Part shown: positions 42,743-53,622 of the stretch, piece by piece
Layout: the number at the start of each line of letters is the position of its first letter
Numbering within the stretch: position 1 is the stretch's first letter
NCBI GenBank assembly: GCA_951640165.1
Contig: OX621249.1
Coordinates: 25,587,201-25,651,200 of the forward strand
Source: Pseudoips prasinana
Taxonomy: Eukaryota > Arthropoda > Insecta > Lepidoptera > Nolidae
Length of the DNA: 64,000 bases
Direction: 5' to 3'
The notes under the pieces: generated by a model
Told to the model about the DNA's origin: nothing
Seen by the model: only the letters and a program-made list of their open reading frames with translations
Databases searched by the model: none
Translations under genes and position numbers: made by a program

Positions 42743-43285
42743 AGGACATTGATCACACTGGCATCTGATCCTAAACTAGGCCAAGCATGTACTATAGTAA
42801 CCAGACAGAATCAGATAAACATCTATATCTATATACATATAATAAAATCGTAGGAAAGTCAAAACTGTACATTGAATATTTTTTTAAAAGGATACTTGGA
42901 GCTGATCTACTATCGATATCGAAGCCAAAAATATAGTTTTAAGAATTTTTGTCTGTGTGTCTGTTTATCTATTTGTACGTCCGGGCTAAACTCAAAAAGT
43001 ACTGCATGGATTTACTTCAAATTTAGCATATATTACTAAGAGGTCGGGTCAACATATAGGCTATATACATTATCATGCTATCAGCTACGGGGGAGGAGCT
43101 ATGATCATTTACAAAATTTTACGCGGAAAAAACCGCGGGGCACAGCTAGTACTGAAATATTTCTGAATACATATTATATTATAGATAAATCACACTCCGA
43201 TACAGCACAAACATTCGTGCTCATCAAGATTTGTCCTGGTGGGTATCGAACCCACAACCTCTGGCTTAGCAGTCTGGGTAATCTC
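42743..43285 (-). mobile_element. S3-type SINE interrupted by a Helitron
   Basis: 42743-42812 is the tail (CACTGGCATCTGATCCTAAA, AGGCCAAGCATGTACTATAG); 43160-43285 is the head side (CAAGATTTGTCCTGGTGGG, TATCGAACCCACAACCTCTG). In between lies the H1 at 42828. The two pieces are in the correct order and orientation. Confidence 0.75.
42828..43149 (+). mobile_element. Non-autonomous Helitron H1, inside a SINE
   Basis: Starts TCTATATACATATAATAAAA after A and ends CGGGGCACAGCTAG before T. The terminal stem (CGCGGAAAAAACCGCGGGG) is intact. Confidence 0.88.
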
Positions 43286-43834
43286 TTTATTTTGTAGTCG
43301 GTTAGTGAGCAAACATGTATCCCATATCACAAATAATTTAACATAAAAGCTTTAGACATCATTTCTAATACTTATGCAAATGCGTTTATGTAACTTCGAC
43401 TGCTTTGTTACCTACATTCTTTCGAATAGGCTTGCCGGAAGTGTTTTCTTTAAAAATATGAGGCATATGCTATTGCGTTTAAAGTATCGTATTTAGTTGA
43501 AGAATACACATAGTTTTAGGTTATTTAACTGGCAATAGAGAAACGGTGTTTGGAAATCCTCGAAACAACAGTAAAAATATACATCGGAGTTGTCGCAGTC
43601 TCCAAATCAGTTGTCGGTTTAGAATTATGCTTAGATTATAATAAATATTATGAACAAAAAGTAATACATTTAAAAAATTCAAACGCCTGTTCTAGAGAAA
43701 TGATGAAATTTTTTCAGCACTTGGGTATTAACATACACTTGTACTTGTCAAGCTCACGATGTAGTACATAAACATAAATGGTATTACAGTAATTTGAATT
43801 AGTCCGTCAGTGCGGTCTGTATTAAATGAATTGG
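43286..43834. other. Unassigned AT-rich DNA
   Basis: A 73-codon frame (43550-43771, non-ATG start) resembles no family I know. Confidence 0.35.
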
Positions 43835-43935
43835 CTACATAGCTACATAAGTCACATGCGAGCACACGAACGACACGGCTACAGTAGGAGCCGTGGCCGA
43901 AATCGGCCGGGACTACATCATCATCATCATTAAAT
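43835..43935 (-). mobile_element. Minus-strand LINE tail, unknown family
   Basis: Ends at CATCATCATCATCATT on the plus strand and contains GGAGCCGTGGCCGAAATCGG, with a GGCCGAAATCGGCC-like palindrome. The adjacent 43935-44030 resembles a minus-strand S1 tail (CCCTGTGTTGCGG, GGGTCACACAAAC). Confidence 0.5.
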
Positions 43936-44119
43936 GAATCCCTGTGTTGCGGATTATTACTTAATAAACATATAATTGACGGACAGAAAGTACATTTAAA
44001 CTCAGAACAAGTATTTACGGGTCACACAAACAGCATGGCTGGTAGTTGATGACATGTGGAGTAACATGGGCTACGTTAATCATTAGAAAAATTCTTTTAA
44101 TTTAGAAAAAACAAAAAAT

Positions 44120-44262
44120 AACTAAATAACTAATAAGCGAACGAAGCGCTAAAAAGTGGAATAAGTAAAAATAAAATCAAATTAAGTATCATAATATAAA
44201 TAAAAACAAAATAATTAAAGAATAGACTGTTAGGCGGAACGAAGTTCGCCAGGTCAGCTTAG
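44120..44262 (+). mobile_element. Possible Helitron 3' end (another family)
   Basis: AGGCGGAACGAAGTTCGCC forms a small stem, followed after a few bases by GGTCAGCTTAG, a decayed CTAG end. The 5' end was not found. Confidence 0.35.
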
Positions 44263-46490
44263 TATTAAGTAAAACGGCTTTTCACGCCAAATACTTTAAG
44301 GCTTTTTAATTCTCTTTTTTTAAATTAGATATTATAAGTAACTTAGTGTTTCCTTTTTTTGGTTACATCTTTATAGGTATGTACTAACTTGTGAGATTTT
44401 TATTGTCCATATTATTTAACTAGATGTTTAAAAGTGAAGACTTGTAATTGGCTATGAGTTGCTTATCGTATGTATTTATTTTGTTTGTGTTGCATTTGGT
44501 TTTCCAAAGAAATAAATAAAAATATAAAATAAATAAATATATGTAAACTTAGAATCAAACAGATTGCTCTATTTTTAATTAACGATTCACCGTCAATAGT
44601 AGTTGTGAACTAAATGGGTAGTTCCCACGTACATTTAACTTAAGATCTCAAATTTAATTACATGCAACGTGTTAAGATAGTAATTAATAATGTAATTGTT
44701 ATGCCGTGAACACGATAATTTACGCAACTTGGCACTGAGGAACAAAAGGAATTCGTAAACAATAATAAATTGCTCACAACATGGCCGTCCATTCGTTATG
44801 GATTCCATGAACATGTTTAAAATAATCTGATGATCAAAATGGAGTTTTTGATAATAGAGTCAGGAGACTCTAAGATCAGAAACTCTTCAAGAAAAAAGGG
44901 CCGTAGCTTTCAAACGACTAAAACTATCCTAGATACGACATTTAAAAAAATACACAATATTTTGTGAGATATGATTCTGCAGGCAGGTAATTTATACTGC
45001 ATTGTATCGACGTTTTCCTCTATGAAGCAGAACATTTATTATTATGCCACATGTTTATTACTAATATTAATTACAATGAATATATAATACAAGAGTATTT
45101 TAATTCAAATACAACTCATGTTATATGTGGTCGACATGGAGTGAAATTTCCGCACAATCATGGCATTCGCCAGCAAAACCGCCTTCTGCATGTAACTACA
45201 GTGAGACAAGGATCCTTATGAATATGACTGACATTTGTGGGAGGGCGACTCTATTTTTTTTTATTCAGTTTTACGGCTCTGGCTTCTTCGGCCTTATGAG
45301 CCTTCCGTAAAGTATATTTTATTTCATTTATTTTCGTCATGTCAAGTAAATTCCGTCACAGTCAAGTCATACGTAGTCCTTGTCATAAAGTAAAGCAGTG
45401 GGGACTTAACTAGAGGCTTATATGGGGTTTTAGTTTCAACACAGAAAATCGCAATTCACGGCAATATGACACTTTGCTCCACTTGTGTACGTTGTATTTA
45501 AGACTATTTCCCTGACACCACTTTTGGTATATTGCTAGTGTTTAAAACCAAATAATACAATAATAAACGTAGAAACTACAATCCGCAAAGCAAGCTGTGG
45601 CAGAACTGTCAAAGAGACACTTTACAAGATGGCGGCGTTAGTTCCATTTTCAGCCACGTTCATAAAGATCCTTGTCACACTATAACTTATTATTATTATA
45701 ACATATTTTTTAAATGATAAGGTATATTATAATGGTGACAGTTTTGGTCGATTTTCCAACTTTAAAAATTTGGAGCAGTATTTAGCATGAATATTAATAA
45801 TGACATAAGCTCCAATAAAAAAAATTACAATAAACGAAATGTCAACTGGAAAATTCGCGCCACTTTCTTATGACAAAAAGCACCATTACGGCGCTATTTT
45901 CGAAATAAGACCAAAGATTTCACACGACCTAACAACCTATATTTTTACTTTATCATAGACTGGGATTGCCAAGTAATTTTTGCAGAATGTAATCTTTAGA
46001 ATGTAAGTTTAGGATCAGTGGTGGTATTATATACAGGAATTCTAAATATCAGGCCCTTCACAAGTTGGCATTTGACTACCTTGTGAAGATTCGAATATGT
46101 AGATATTTATACACTAGATACTGATTGCGCATCTAACTTAGCTGTTTAGACTATGGAACTGTGGAGACAGGGGTCTCAAGTTCAAATCCAATATGGCGGA
46201 CCTTGGGTTTGAACTTTAATATTAATATTCAATTCTAACCTTAATATAGACAGAACGTCTTCCGCTTAACGATACAGTCATCAAAAATTTGATGCCACAA
46301 TCCAACCGCTAAATAATCACCCGCAAAACATTTAAGTAAGGAAAATAATGTTAAATATTCTATGGTTTACACACCGATTAACGAATTTGTCGCAGAGAAC
46401 ATTTATTTATTTTTTCCATTTACTTGTTACGCTTGTAATATTTTAATTAGAAGATATTGATTGTAGATGCAGATTGCAATTATTGATATG
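44263..46490. other. Longest stretch without recognised mobile DNA
   Basis: About 2.2 kb of mostly unassigned sequence. 44490-44545 is an A-rich AAATAAATAAAA tract. 45250-45350 on the minus strand has a short open stretch reading RKAHKAEEARAVKLNKKK. 45625 carries CAAGATGGCGGCG, isolated GC-rich sequence. No gene could be built from these pieces. Confidence 0.4.
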
Positions 46491-46492
46491 AC

Positions 46493-46733
46493 GGTCACCG
46501 TAGCCTAATTGGTAGTGCTCCTGCCTACGAAGCGGGTGGTCCTGGGTTCGAATCCCGGTAAGTGCAAATATTTGTGCGATGAGCACGAATATTTGTTTCT
46601 GAGGTCATGGATGTTTTCTATGTATATAAGTATTTATCTCTGATATAAGTATGTATATCGTCGCCTACCCACAGTAGTTTTTGCATAGTTTGGGACTAGG
46701 ATGATCTGTGTGACATTGTCCCTAGATAGTATT
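46493..46733 (+). mobile_element. tRNA-derived SINE, family S2
   Basis: Full-length copy: GGTCACCGTAGCCTAATTGG head, GGGTTCGAATCCCGG B box, TGAGGTCATGGATGTTTTC body, and a tail GACTAGGATGATCTGTGTGA. Confidence 0.9.
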
Positions 46734-46869
46734 GCAGATTGTATAATGGAAAACTGTCAAATTTCGATATTTGTAGTGAAAGCATACACGTATTCATGAA
46801 AATTACAATTTACTTAGACAGATCAAATAAGAAAATAAAGGTCTTTAATTATAATTTGTTATGTGGTGA

Positions 46870-46985
46870 AGGCGGTGAATATCGGAAAATCATCACCTCA
46901 TGTTATCCATCTTATGGCATCTTCCCGAAGATGATTCTAAGGGAGGCTTGTCCAGTAGTGGACTTCTCTCAGCTGTAATGATGAG
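46870..46985 (+). mobile_element. LINE tail fragment
   Basis: ATCACCTCATGTTATCCATC, then AGGGAGGCTTGTCCAGTAGT and GTAATGATGAGG. Same arrangement as the L2-to-L1 end at 62487. Confidence 0.55.
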
Positions 46986-47113
46986 GAATTATAATAAAAT
47001 TATTCTGTTAGCGTAGTTTTATATTACTGTTTGTTTCTAGATAAAATAAAATAAACTATATTTCTCATAGCTTTACAATACTAGGGTCAAAAATAAATTG
47101 ACTTTTTTTTGCG
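46986..47113. other. Unassigned AT-rich DNA
   Basis: Short spacer with an AAAATAAAATAAA tract; nothing recognised. Confidence 0.3.
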
Positions 47114-47293
47114 TTAAATTAAACGTACGAAAGTCAAATAAATAAACGTCTTAATGTTAATATCAACAAATGCATTTTGTTTGTTGCGGTGTTTCGGTGG
47201 GGTTTTTCTTAGCGGTGTCGGATATATGCGCGGTTCCGTTACACGATCAAAAAAATCATCAATTTCGCCTTGAATAGTATCAAATATTACCAT
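47114..47293 (-). CDS. 59-codon ORF, possible transposase N-terminus or first exon
   Basis: Minus-strand ATG at 47293 opens a frame reading MVIFDTIQGEIDDFFDRV, then EPRIYPTPLRKTPPKHRN and KQNAFVDINIKTF, stop at 47114-47116. The acidic start, a basic/proline middle and the NAF...F pattern recall the N-terminal region of Harbinger (HARBI1-like) transposases, where NPFE-x-DEF-x-RFR precedes the nuclease domain; this is a loose resemblance. There is no nuclease domain downstream on that strand. It could instead be a first coding exon (a GTACGT lies near the end). Low certainty. Confidence 0.35.
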   Translation of the reverse strand: MVIFDTIQGEIDDFFDRVTEPRIYPTPLRKTPPKHRNKQNAFVDINIKTFIYLTFVRLI

Positions 47294-47833
47294 TTTATTA
47301 AATTATTCGCTATAAAACACAAGTCTAACAATGAACACCACCGAAATAAGCATCGTATGAAATCTGTCAGATAACTTATCAGTTAAATTTGCTATCTGAA
47401 GCTTGATCTGACCAATAGTTTACTTTGCAGTTTATTTGCCAGCTAGTACTATTTATGGATTATGAGACGCAAACGATGTCTTTATTCGATAGATAAGTTG
47501 CAAGTAGCTTATTCGGGACTTTATCTGGACATTGTGAAAACCCTTAATTTACTAGCCAGTTACAGAAGGCGAGGGAACCCGCTCTTAAGGTTGCATTTTG
47601 TGACAATTGATACAATCAGCTTCACAGCTTCTTGAGAATTTATGTATTACGATTGGTAGGCGGTACATATTGCGATGCACTAACCAGTCCGACCGGTCTA
47701 GGGTCTACGTTACGATGGAGTCATGGCATGGCGGCCCTGACACAGTTCATTAAATAATTCGATGACACGGGTACCGGTGTAATCTTATTGAACGATTAAC
47801 TCTAGTTTTATTGATTTCACGAGTTAATTGATA
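47294..47833. other. Unassigned DNA
   Basis: No frame or repeat supported. The region just right of the ATG at 47293 would be its upstream region on the minus strand; no clear TATA is seen. Confidence 0.35.
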
Positions 47834-48089
47834 TAATAATAATAATAATATCTGGGGACAATGTCACACAGATCATCCTAGCCCCAAACTAAGCAAAGCT
47901 TGTACGATGGGTACCAGGCGACGATATACATACTTATATAGATAGATAAATACTTAAATACATAGAAAACATCCATGACTCAGAAACAAATATTCGTGCT
48001 CATCACACAAATATTTGCACTTACCGGGATTCGAACCCAGGACCACCAGCTTCGTAGGCAGGAGCACTACCAACTAGGCTACGGTGACC
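47834..48089 (-). mobile_element. tRNA-derived SINE, family S2
   Basis: Full-length minus copy starting with an AATAAT run and ending at CTACGGTGACC. The B box complement GGGATTCGAACCC is intact. Confidence 0.92.
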
Positions 48090-48235
48090 GTCGATATGCT
48101 TTATGGGCATCAAAGGTTGCATGTTCCGCAGTATGCAGAGTTGTTAGAGCGTTGATTATATGTGCATATGTGTAAGTCATTATAAATAAGGTTTATGAAT
48201 TACTTAAAAATAAATAAATCGTTTGTTTACCATTA

Positions 48236-48425
48236 TTAAAAGACTTAGAAAAAGTCAGAAGTACCCTAAACCAGCAAGCATGTATGAAAAATATAATGAC
48301 TGTAAACGAGGCAAAAGAGGTGTGCAAAGATCGTGTCCAATGAAAGTCCGTTGTCTCTGCCTACCCCTCTGGGAAACAGGCGTGAGTCTATGTAAAGAAA
48401 GGAACGTTATGAATTCGATTTTGTA
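48236..48425 (+). pseudogene. Decayed C-terminus of a non-LTR retrotransposon (family L3)
   Basis: One frame reads MTVNEAKEVCKDRVQ, then a stop, then KSVVSAYPSGKQA and a stop. This pattern (T-V-x-E-A-K-E-V-C-K-D-R-S-x-W-K-S-V-V-S-A-Y-P-T-G-K) is a conserved end of a lepidopteran LINE ORF. The tryptophan codon has become the stop. The downstream GGAACGTTATGAA leads into the 3' UTR. Confidence 0.65.
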
Positions 48426-48631
48426 TGTTTTTTTTCTTTTGCTATTATAATATAGCCCGTACGATAAGTAAGTACCGCACCATGGTGTTCAGACTCGAAT
48501 TTCTACAATCCATTCTACATTTCCTTAACGTAATTGAAATGCTTATATTTACACTTATATACAACTCATTTTTAAGATGACTGAATATTTTTTTTCAGTA
48601 TAGCATATTTAAAACATAAAAATTACTATAG

Positions 48632-48823
48632 TGCACGTGTGGCGCAGCGGCTAAGACAGTCGCCTCACTGCTACGTGTCACGGGTTCGAGTCCCGCACCG
48701 AACAATTATTTGTGTGACCCATAAATAGTTGTTCTGAGTCTGGATGTAATTTGTCTCCCGTCTATTATATGTTTGTAAAGTACGCCGCGACACAGGGATT
48801 AGCTTCCCATGTGCGGTCTTTAA
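48632..48823 (+). mobile_element. tRNA-derived SINE, family S1
   Basis: TGCACGTGTGGCGCAGCGGC head, CGGGTTCGAGTCCCGC B box, body with CTGAGTCTGGATGTAATTTG, tail CGCGACACAGGGATTAG. It abuts an (AT)9 microsatellite at 48826-48843. Confidence 0.9.
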
Positions 48824-48843
48824 AAATATATATATATATATAT

Positions 48844-49650
48844 TTAAAATGTACAAGGTAGACAGAGCAAAGCCGGATCTTAATGTATACACATACTTAT
48901 CTAGTGAGAAAATAGATAGGCACTTAAGCCGCAGAAGATCTCACATTTTGTTTACACTAATAACTATGATGTAAATTGTAAACAAATGAGCTAATAATAT
49001 CAATTACATAGCTGCGCGCCAACGTAACTAAGCCCGGTGATGGACAGAAGCCAGAAAAAAAAACTTATTGTTAAACTTCTTTACGTATGATTGACTTAGG
49101 AAATAAGCTGATGAATGCGTGACGAGAGCGTTAGGAAAAGTGTGATCGGTGGGCAAACGGAAATTAAGAGGGAGATATACGTTAGTGGAGAGAGAGAGAG
49201 AGTTACGGTTAGTTTAGTACTGTAGGGGCAAAAGAGAAGAGAGGTGCAAACACACATTTTCTTTATGAATTTAAAAAATCAGTTAATTAGTTTTTGAGTT
49301 TATCCATTACCAACAAACAAACATTAAAAATATTACAGTTTATATAATTCTTGCTATTTCGGTTTAACACGCGAGGTTAGATAACCCGATCACAAAAATA
49401 AAAACCCTTATATATAAAATAAGCTAAATTATTTAAAATATTCCACCTATGAAGCAAAAAATATGAGAAAATAATAAATGACCAAAGCATTAGCATATTA
49501 TTCAAAGAGGTATTATTTTTATTCACGTCTTGTCATTACGTCTATGCATTGCATTCTTTTACTCATAGGGCAAGTTACATTAGTATAGAAATTACTCGCC
49601 TTGTATGGCATAACATAATTATATGTATAAATGGAATAAGCACACTAGAA
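48844..49650. other. Unassigned DNA with a GA microsatellite
   Basis: A (GA)n run lies at 49187-49202. Nothing else recognised. Confidence 0.4.
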
Positions 49651-49919
49651 GTCATCATTCCAAACTAACAACAGAATGCTTAACATTTTTTGTTCACACA
49701 AGTAATGATGAGAAAAACGTGCAAAATGATTCAACTCCACGGACAACATGAACTTTACTGGATTTATTTGTTGACTAGTATAATTAAAGTTAATTATAAC
49801 TTTATTTTCTCTACCAGATCACTTAATAAGTAGTATCAATGACATAGGGTAAGCCTTAACCACCTATGTATGTCAACAAATGTGCGTTAGTTCTTTTTAC
49901 GTTTTCACATAAATAAATA

Positions 49920-50155
49920 AATGTCCTCAAACATTATTGACACACGGCCCACACTAAGCAGAGCTTATACTATGGATACCAGATAGCTGATCTTATATTA
50001 CATACACTGCTTTTCTTTTGTAAATACATACTTATAATTACACCCAGACTCAGGACAAACAGACATGTTCATGCACACAAAATCTCTCCTAGGTGGGAAT
50101 CGAACCCACGACCTGCGGAGTGACAGGCAAGCATTTACCAGCCACGCCGACCTAG
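49920..50155 (-). mobile_element. tRNA-derived SINE, family S3
   Basis: Minus copy between repeat copies A and B: ATTATTGACACACGGCCCAC, AAGCAGAGCTTATACTATGG, CCAGACTCAGGACAAACAG, GGGAATCGAACCCACGACC and a head ending CCAGCCACGCC. Confidence 0.88.
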
Positions 50156-51151
50156 GCTATGTTACAATTCTCAATCATGTTGTCTCTTATAAGGTTTAAA
50201 CTCATATGATTGTTAGAAAACTACTATATAACAAACGTAAATCAAATGCATATTTCTGATAACCCTGTTACAGGATAGTAAAATGATTTAAAATCACCAT
50301 CCCAACTTACAAAACCATGTTAATATTTTTGTTCACACAAATAATGATGAGAAAAACGTGTAAAATGATTTAACTCCATTGACCCGATGAACTTTACCGG
50401 ATTTATTTGTTGACTAGTATGATTTAAGTTCATATTAACAAGTCTTTTTTATGAGATCGTTACTGTCATTGCTTGTAAAATGGATGCGTTTACTTCAGGA
50501 TAGTAAAATGATTTAAAATCACCATCCCAACTTACAAAACCATGTTAATATTTTTGTTCACACAAATAATGATGAGAAAAACATGTAAAATGATTTAACT
50601 CCATTGACCCGATGAACTTTACCGGATTTATTTGTTGACTAGTATGATTTAAGTTCATATTAACAAGTCTTTTTTATGAGATCGTTACTGTAATTGCTTG
50701 ACCTTATACAAACGCCTAACAGAATTGAGTAAAATGGATGCGTTTACTTCAGTTTTGTGACTGATCAGCGTATGTCACAAAATCTTGGAAAACATCGGCT
50801 TATTTCACATATCTCTTCCTTATTTAGAAACTTTAATAGAACTAAGAGTGCGAATCAATATCACGTTTAATATCTTTTTCCATTTACAGTAATAATAATT
50901 AGATATCGTGTAAAATGATTTAAGTCCATTGACCCTATGAACTTTACTGGATTTATGTGTTCACTTGTATAATTAAGGTTCACATGAACTAGCCTTATTT
51001 TCTTTATGGTATCGTTAAAGTAATTGCTTAACCTTATACCAACGCCCAATAGAATTGAGTAAATTGATGCGTTTAGGTACTCAAGCTTTGTGGCTGATTA
51101 ACCTATGTCGCAAAATTTACGTACAGTGTCAGCTTTAAATCGTCGTCACAA

Positions 51152-51320
51152 CATCATCATATCAGCCGAAAGATGCCCACAGCTGGCAAAGGCCTCCCCC
51201 AAAGATCTCCATTCAAGATTTATTCGCATCCAGCGGTTTTCAGCGACCCGCACAAGATCATTAGTCCGTCTTGTAGAGGGCCTGCCCACGCTGGTTCGTG
51301 CGTGGTCGTCATTCAAGAAG
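51152..51320 (-). mobile_element. LINE L1 3' end
   Basis: CATCATCATATCAGCCGAAA, GATGCCCACAGCTGGCAAAG, GCATCCAGCGGTTTTCAGCG and GGGCCTGCCCACGCTGG, a minus-strand ORF2 terminus between repeat copies D and E. Overlapping plus-strand frames are artefacts. Confidence 0.75.
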
Positions 51321-51643
51321 AATCGCCATTCTATTATTATATATTATATATTTACTTATTGTGCCTCAAAAAAACCTAAGTTTTTTACAAAGGGTATTTG
51401 TAAAAGCTGTTGTAGTACAACAAAAAAAATATGATGATCATGCTTAGTATTTTTTTTGTACAGTAATAATGATGAGAAAAACGTGTAAAATGATTCAACT
51501 CCATGAACTTTACAAGATTTATTTGTTGACTAATATAATTAAAGTTCAAAGGAACCAGCTCAATTTTCTTTATTAGATCATTAAAGTAATTGCTTGATGC
51601 TATAACAACAGAGAGCAGACTCGAATAAATTGATGCACATACG

Positions 51644-51974
51644 TATAAATTTTGTGTAAGCCGTGACTTAACTAACTTGGAAATCAACGTGTCCTCGGAG
51701 TACTGAGAATCACCCATTTAGTTTTCGTATTGACACGAAAAGGGGTGTTGTGTTTCTGAAGCCTACGTCTGTTTGTCAATTAGTGTATATCATCTTAAAT
51801 CAGAAACGAGCTTGTTTTTTTAGTGACTTGTAATCTCATATTATATAAATATTTCTTAGCTTTAATTAATCTCACAATACTCTTTTATTAGTTAGATTTG
51901 TACTATGTGCATAAGAAATTAAAAATACCTAAAGGCAGTTAGTGTTAACACTCAATAGATATATACCAATGGAT
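51644..51974. other. Unassigned AT-rich DNA
   Basis: No recognised feature. Confidence 0.35.
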
Positions 51975-52100
51975 CATCATCATCATATCAGCCGAAAGAC
52001 GCCCTCAGCTGGACAAGGCTTTCCCCAAAGATCTGCACAATTGCCAGCTTTGCGCTATCCGCATCCAGCGGCTTCTAGGGACCCTTCCCCGACGAATGGA
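51975..52100 (-). mobile_element. LINE L1 3' end
   Basis: CATCATCATCATATCAGCCG, AAAGACGCCCTCAGCTGGAC, CGCTATCCGCATCCAGCGGC. Minus orientation, 5' truncated, ending at CTTCCCCGACG. Confidence 0.75.
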
Positions 52101-52186
52101 TATTTTTAATTAATTTTAAGTGATGTATCTCAATATGAAACCCTCAAGAGTCGCAAATATTGTAGACTTGTTACCAGTCCCAAATT

Positions 52187-52440
52187 TCAAATCCAAATTG
52201 GGGCTGGTAATGGGGACCAAAGGTATGCGTAGAGATATAGCTGAACACCTTGACACACACGGGAAAGTGACACTATCCCGTAATGCTGGCATGTATTTCG
52301 CCCAACAAAGGAGCATTGCCATATAGCGTGGTAATGTCAGACCACATTCACTCGGCCGTCTGAATACTACACCTACTGTGATAAGTGCCTACACTTTCTG
52401 TGGTATTGCTGCTGATATTCTGAGAACGTTGCCAACGGAA
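52187..52440 (+). pseudogene. Decayed copy of the 59.6-kb retroelement C-terminus
   Basis: In one frame GMRRDIAEHLDTHGKV is followed by NAGMYFAQQRSIAI, a TAG and RGNV. The order RDI-x(2)-L ... AG-x-Y-x-AQ-R-x-S-IAI-x-RGN matches the intact remnant at 59587-60075 (RDISKRL ... AGQYLAQRISIAIQRGN). The glutamine codon before RGN has become TAG. The rest of the domain is absent or unreadable. Confidence 0.5.
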
Positions 52441-52802
52441 GAAAATTATTAGAATAATGACTCGCCATAATTAATAATATATTGATTGTTATGAATGTCA
52501 TATTACTAAATATGAAAATAATAAAATTCCAACGTTAAAAACTTCATAAAATTGATTTAATGTCATATTTATTTACATACTTATAATTCGTGTTTTTGAG
52601 GGCCTACTTGGCCTTATATAAAGATTCGTTGCAATCAAAATTATTGTTATTTTTATTTGGTCATATCCATCGAATAATACATCGTCGAGGGCCATGTCAA
52701 GGTTTTGCATAAGTTCATTAAAAATACTAGTAAATGATGGCAATGATGAGATACTACAAAGATTCATTTTAAATGATTATACTGATTTTTTATTTTAAAA
52801 TA
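52441..52802. other. Unassigned AT-rich DNA
   Basis: A 64-codon minus frame at 52573-52767 shows no motif. Confidence 0.35.
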
Positions 52803-53109
52803 TAACCGCGACTTCGTCCGCGTGTTAATTAGTTCATTTTGTATTTTTTTTTAATAAAAGATTTTTCTAAAATAAAAGTAGCCTAAGTTACTCCTTTTTA
52901 CATCAGCTACCTGCCAATAATAGTCCCATCAAAATCGGTCCAGCCATTTTGGAAATTAGCCGGAACAAACAGACAGACAGACAGACAAAAATTGAAAAAA
53001 AAAATATTTTAGCGTATGTACCGTATATACATTCATATACATGTAGTAAAAATCGGTTATTTCAATATTACAAACAGACACTTCAATTTTATTTATTTGT
53101 ATGTATAGA
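52803..53109 (-). mobile_element. Helitron H3, 3' terminus clipped
   Basis: Right (5') end GTATGTATAGA matches H3, and the internal ATCGGTCCAGCCATTTTG and CAGACAGACAGACAGAC are present. The left side begins at ACCGCGACTTCGTCCGCG without the CTAGCTGTGCC terminus. It directly abuts the H2 that follows. Confidence 0.8.
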
Positions 53110-53288
53110 CTAGCTGTGGCCCGTGGTTTTACCCGCGTTAAAGTTTGTAAATTATAGCCTATGTGTTAATCCAGGGTGTCAGCTAACTCCATACCAAATG
53201 TTATTAAAATCGCTCCAGCCATTTAAACGTCAAAAAGTAACAAACATACACACTCACACTAACTTTCGCCTTTATAATATTGGTGTGA
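53110..53288 (-). mobile_element. Helitron H2 abutting H3
   Basis: CTAGCTGTGGCCCGTGG at the left is contiguous with the GA of H3; the right end is TTGGTGTGA followed by T. Interior matches other H2 copies. Confidence 0.82.
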
Positions 53289-53337
53289 TGATGAGGCGCT
53301 CAAAGTCAGTTGCTCTTAACGGCCCGTAAGTTACTCT

Positions 53338-53427
53338 TACAGAACAACTATTTATGGGTCACTCAAATAGGTGCATGGCAATGGACTGCATGGAGAGGAT
53401 CTTAACCGCTGCGCCACACGTGCAGTC
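53338..53427 (-). mobile_element. SINE S1, partial and diverged
   Basis: ACAACTATTTATGGGTCACT and GCTGCGCCACACGTGCAG on the plus strand mark a minus-strand head; the B box is lost (GGCAATGGACTGCATGG). Confidence 0.7.
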
Positions 53428-53534
53428 TTAATTTTAATTTTATGCCAAATATTGTTTGTATAAATTTTTTGGTTTTCAAAATTATTTTACCAATAAAAAG
53501 CTACATTACTTTATCAGCTACATGGGTTGCATAT

Positions 53535-53536
<2 letters not shown>

Positions 53537-53621
<85 letters not shown>
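53537..53621. repeat. (TA)n microsatellite, about 85 bp
   Basis: Uninterrupted TA dinucleotides. The Tyr-Ile repeat frames across it are meaningless. Confidence 0.97.

Positions 53622-53622
<1 letters not shown>

Larger units (their letters stand above)
49651..51643. repeat. Five-copy family of about 200-bp local repeats
   Basis: Copies A 49651-49840, B 50272-50496, C 50497-50758, D 50884-51085 and E 51451-51643, all in the plus direction, share ATGATGAGAAAAACGTG, AAAATGATTTAACTCCATTG, TGAACTTTACCGGATTTATT and TTGTTGACTAGTATGATT. B and C are adjacent and nearly identical except that B lacks about 29 bp near its end. Copies A, D and E are older. No ORF is conserved among them. Confidence 0.85.

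Noticed and set aside
43550..43771. 73-codon ORF as a gene
   Set aside because: Non-ATG start, no splice signals and no recognisable motif.
45620..45640. CAAGATGGCGGC as a promoter-proximal YY1-type site
   Set aside because: One isolated motif; no exon, initiator or TATA near it.
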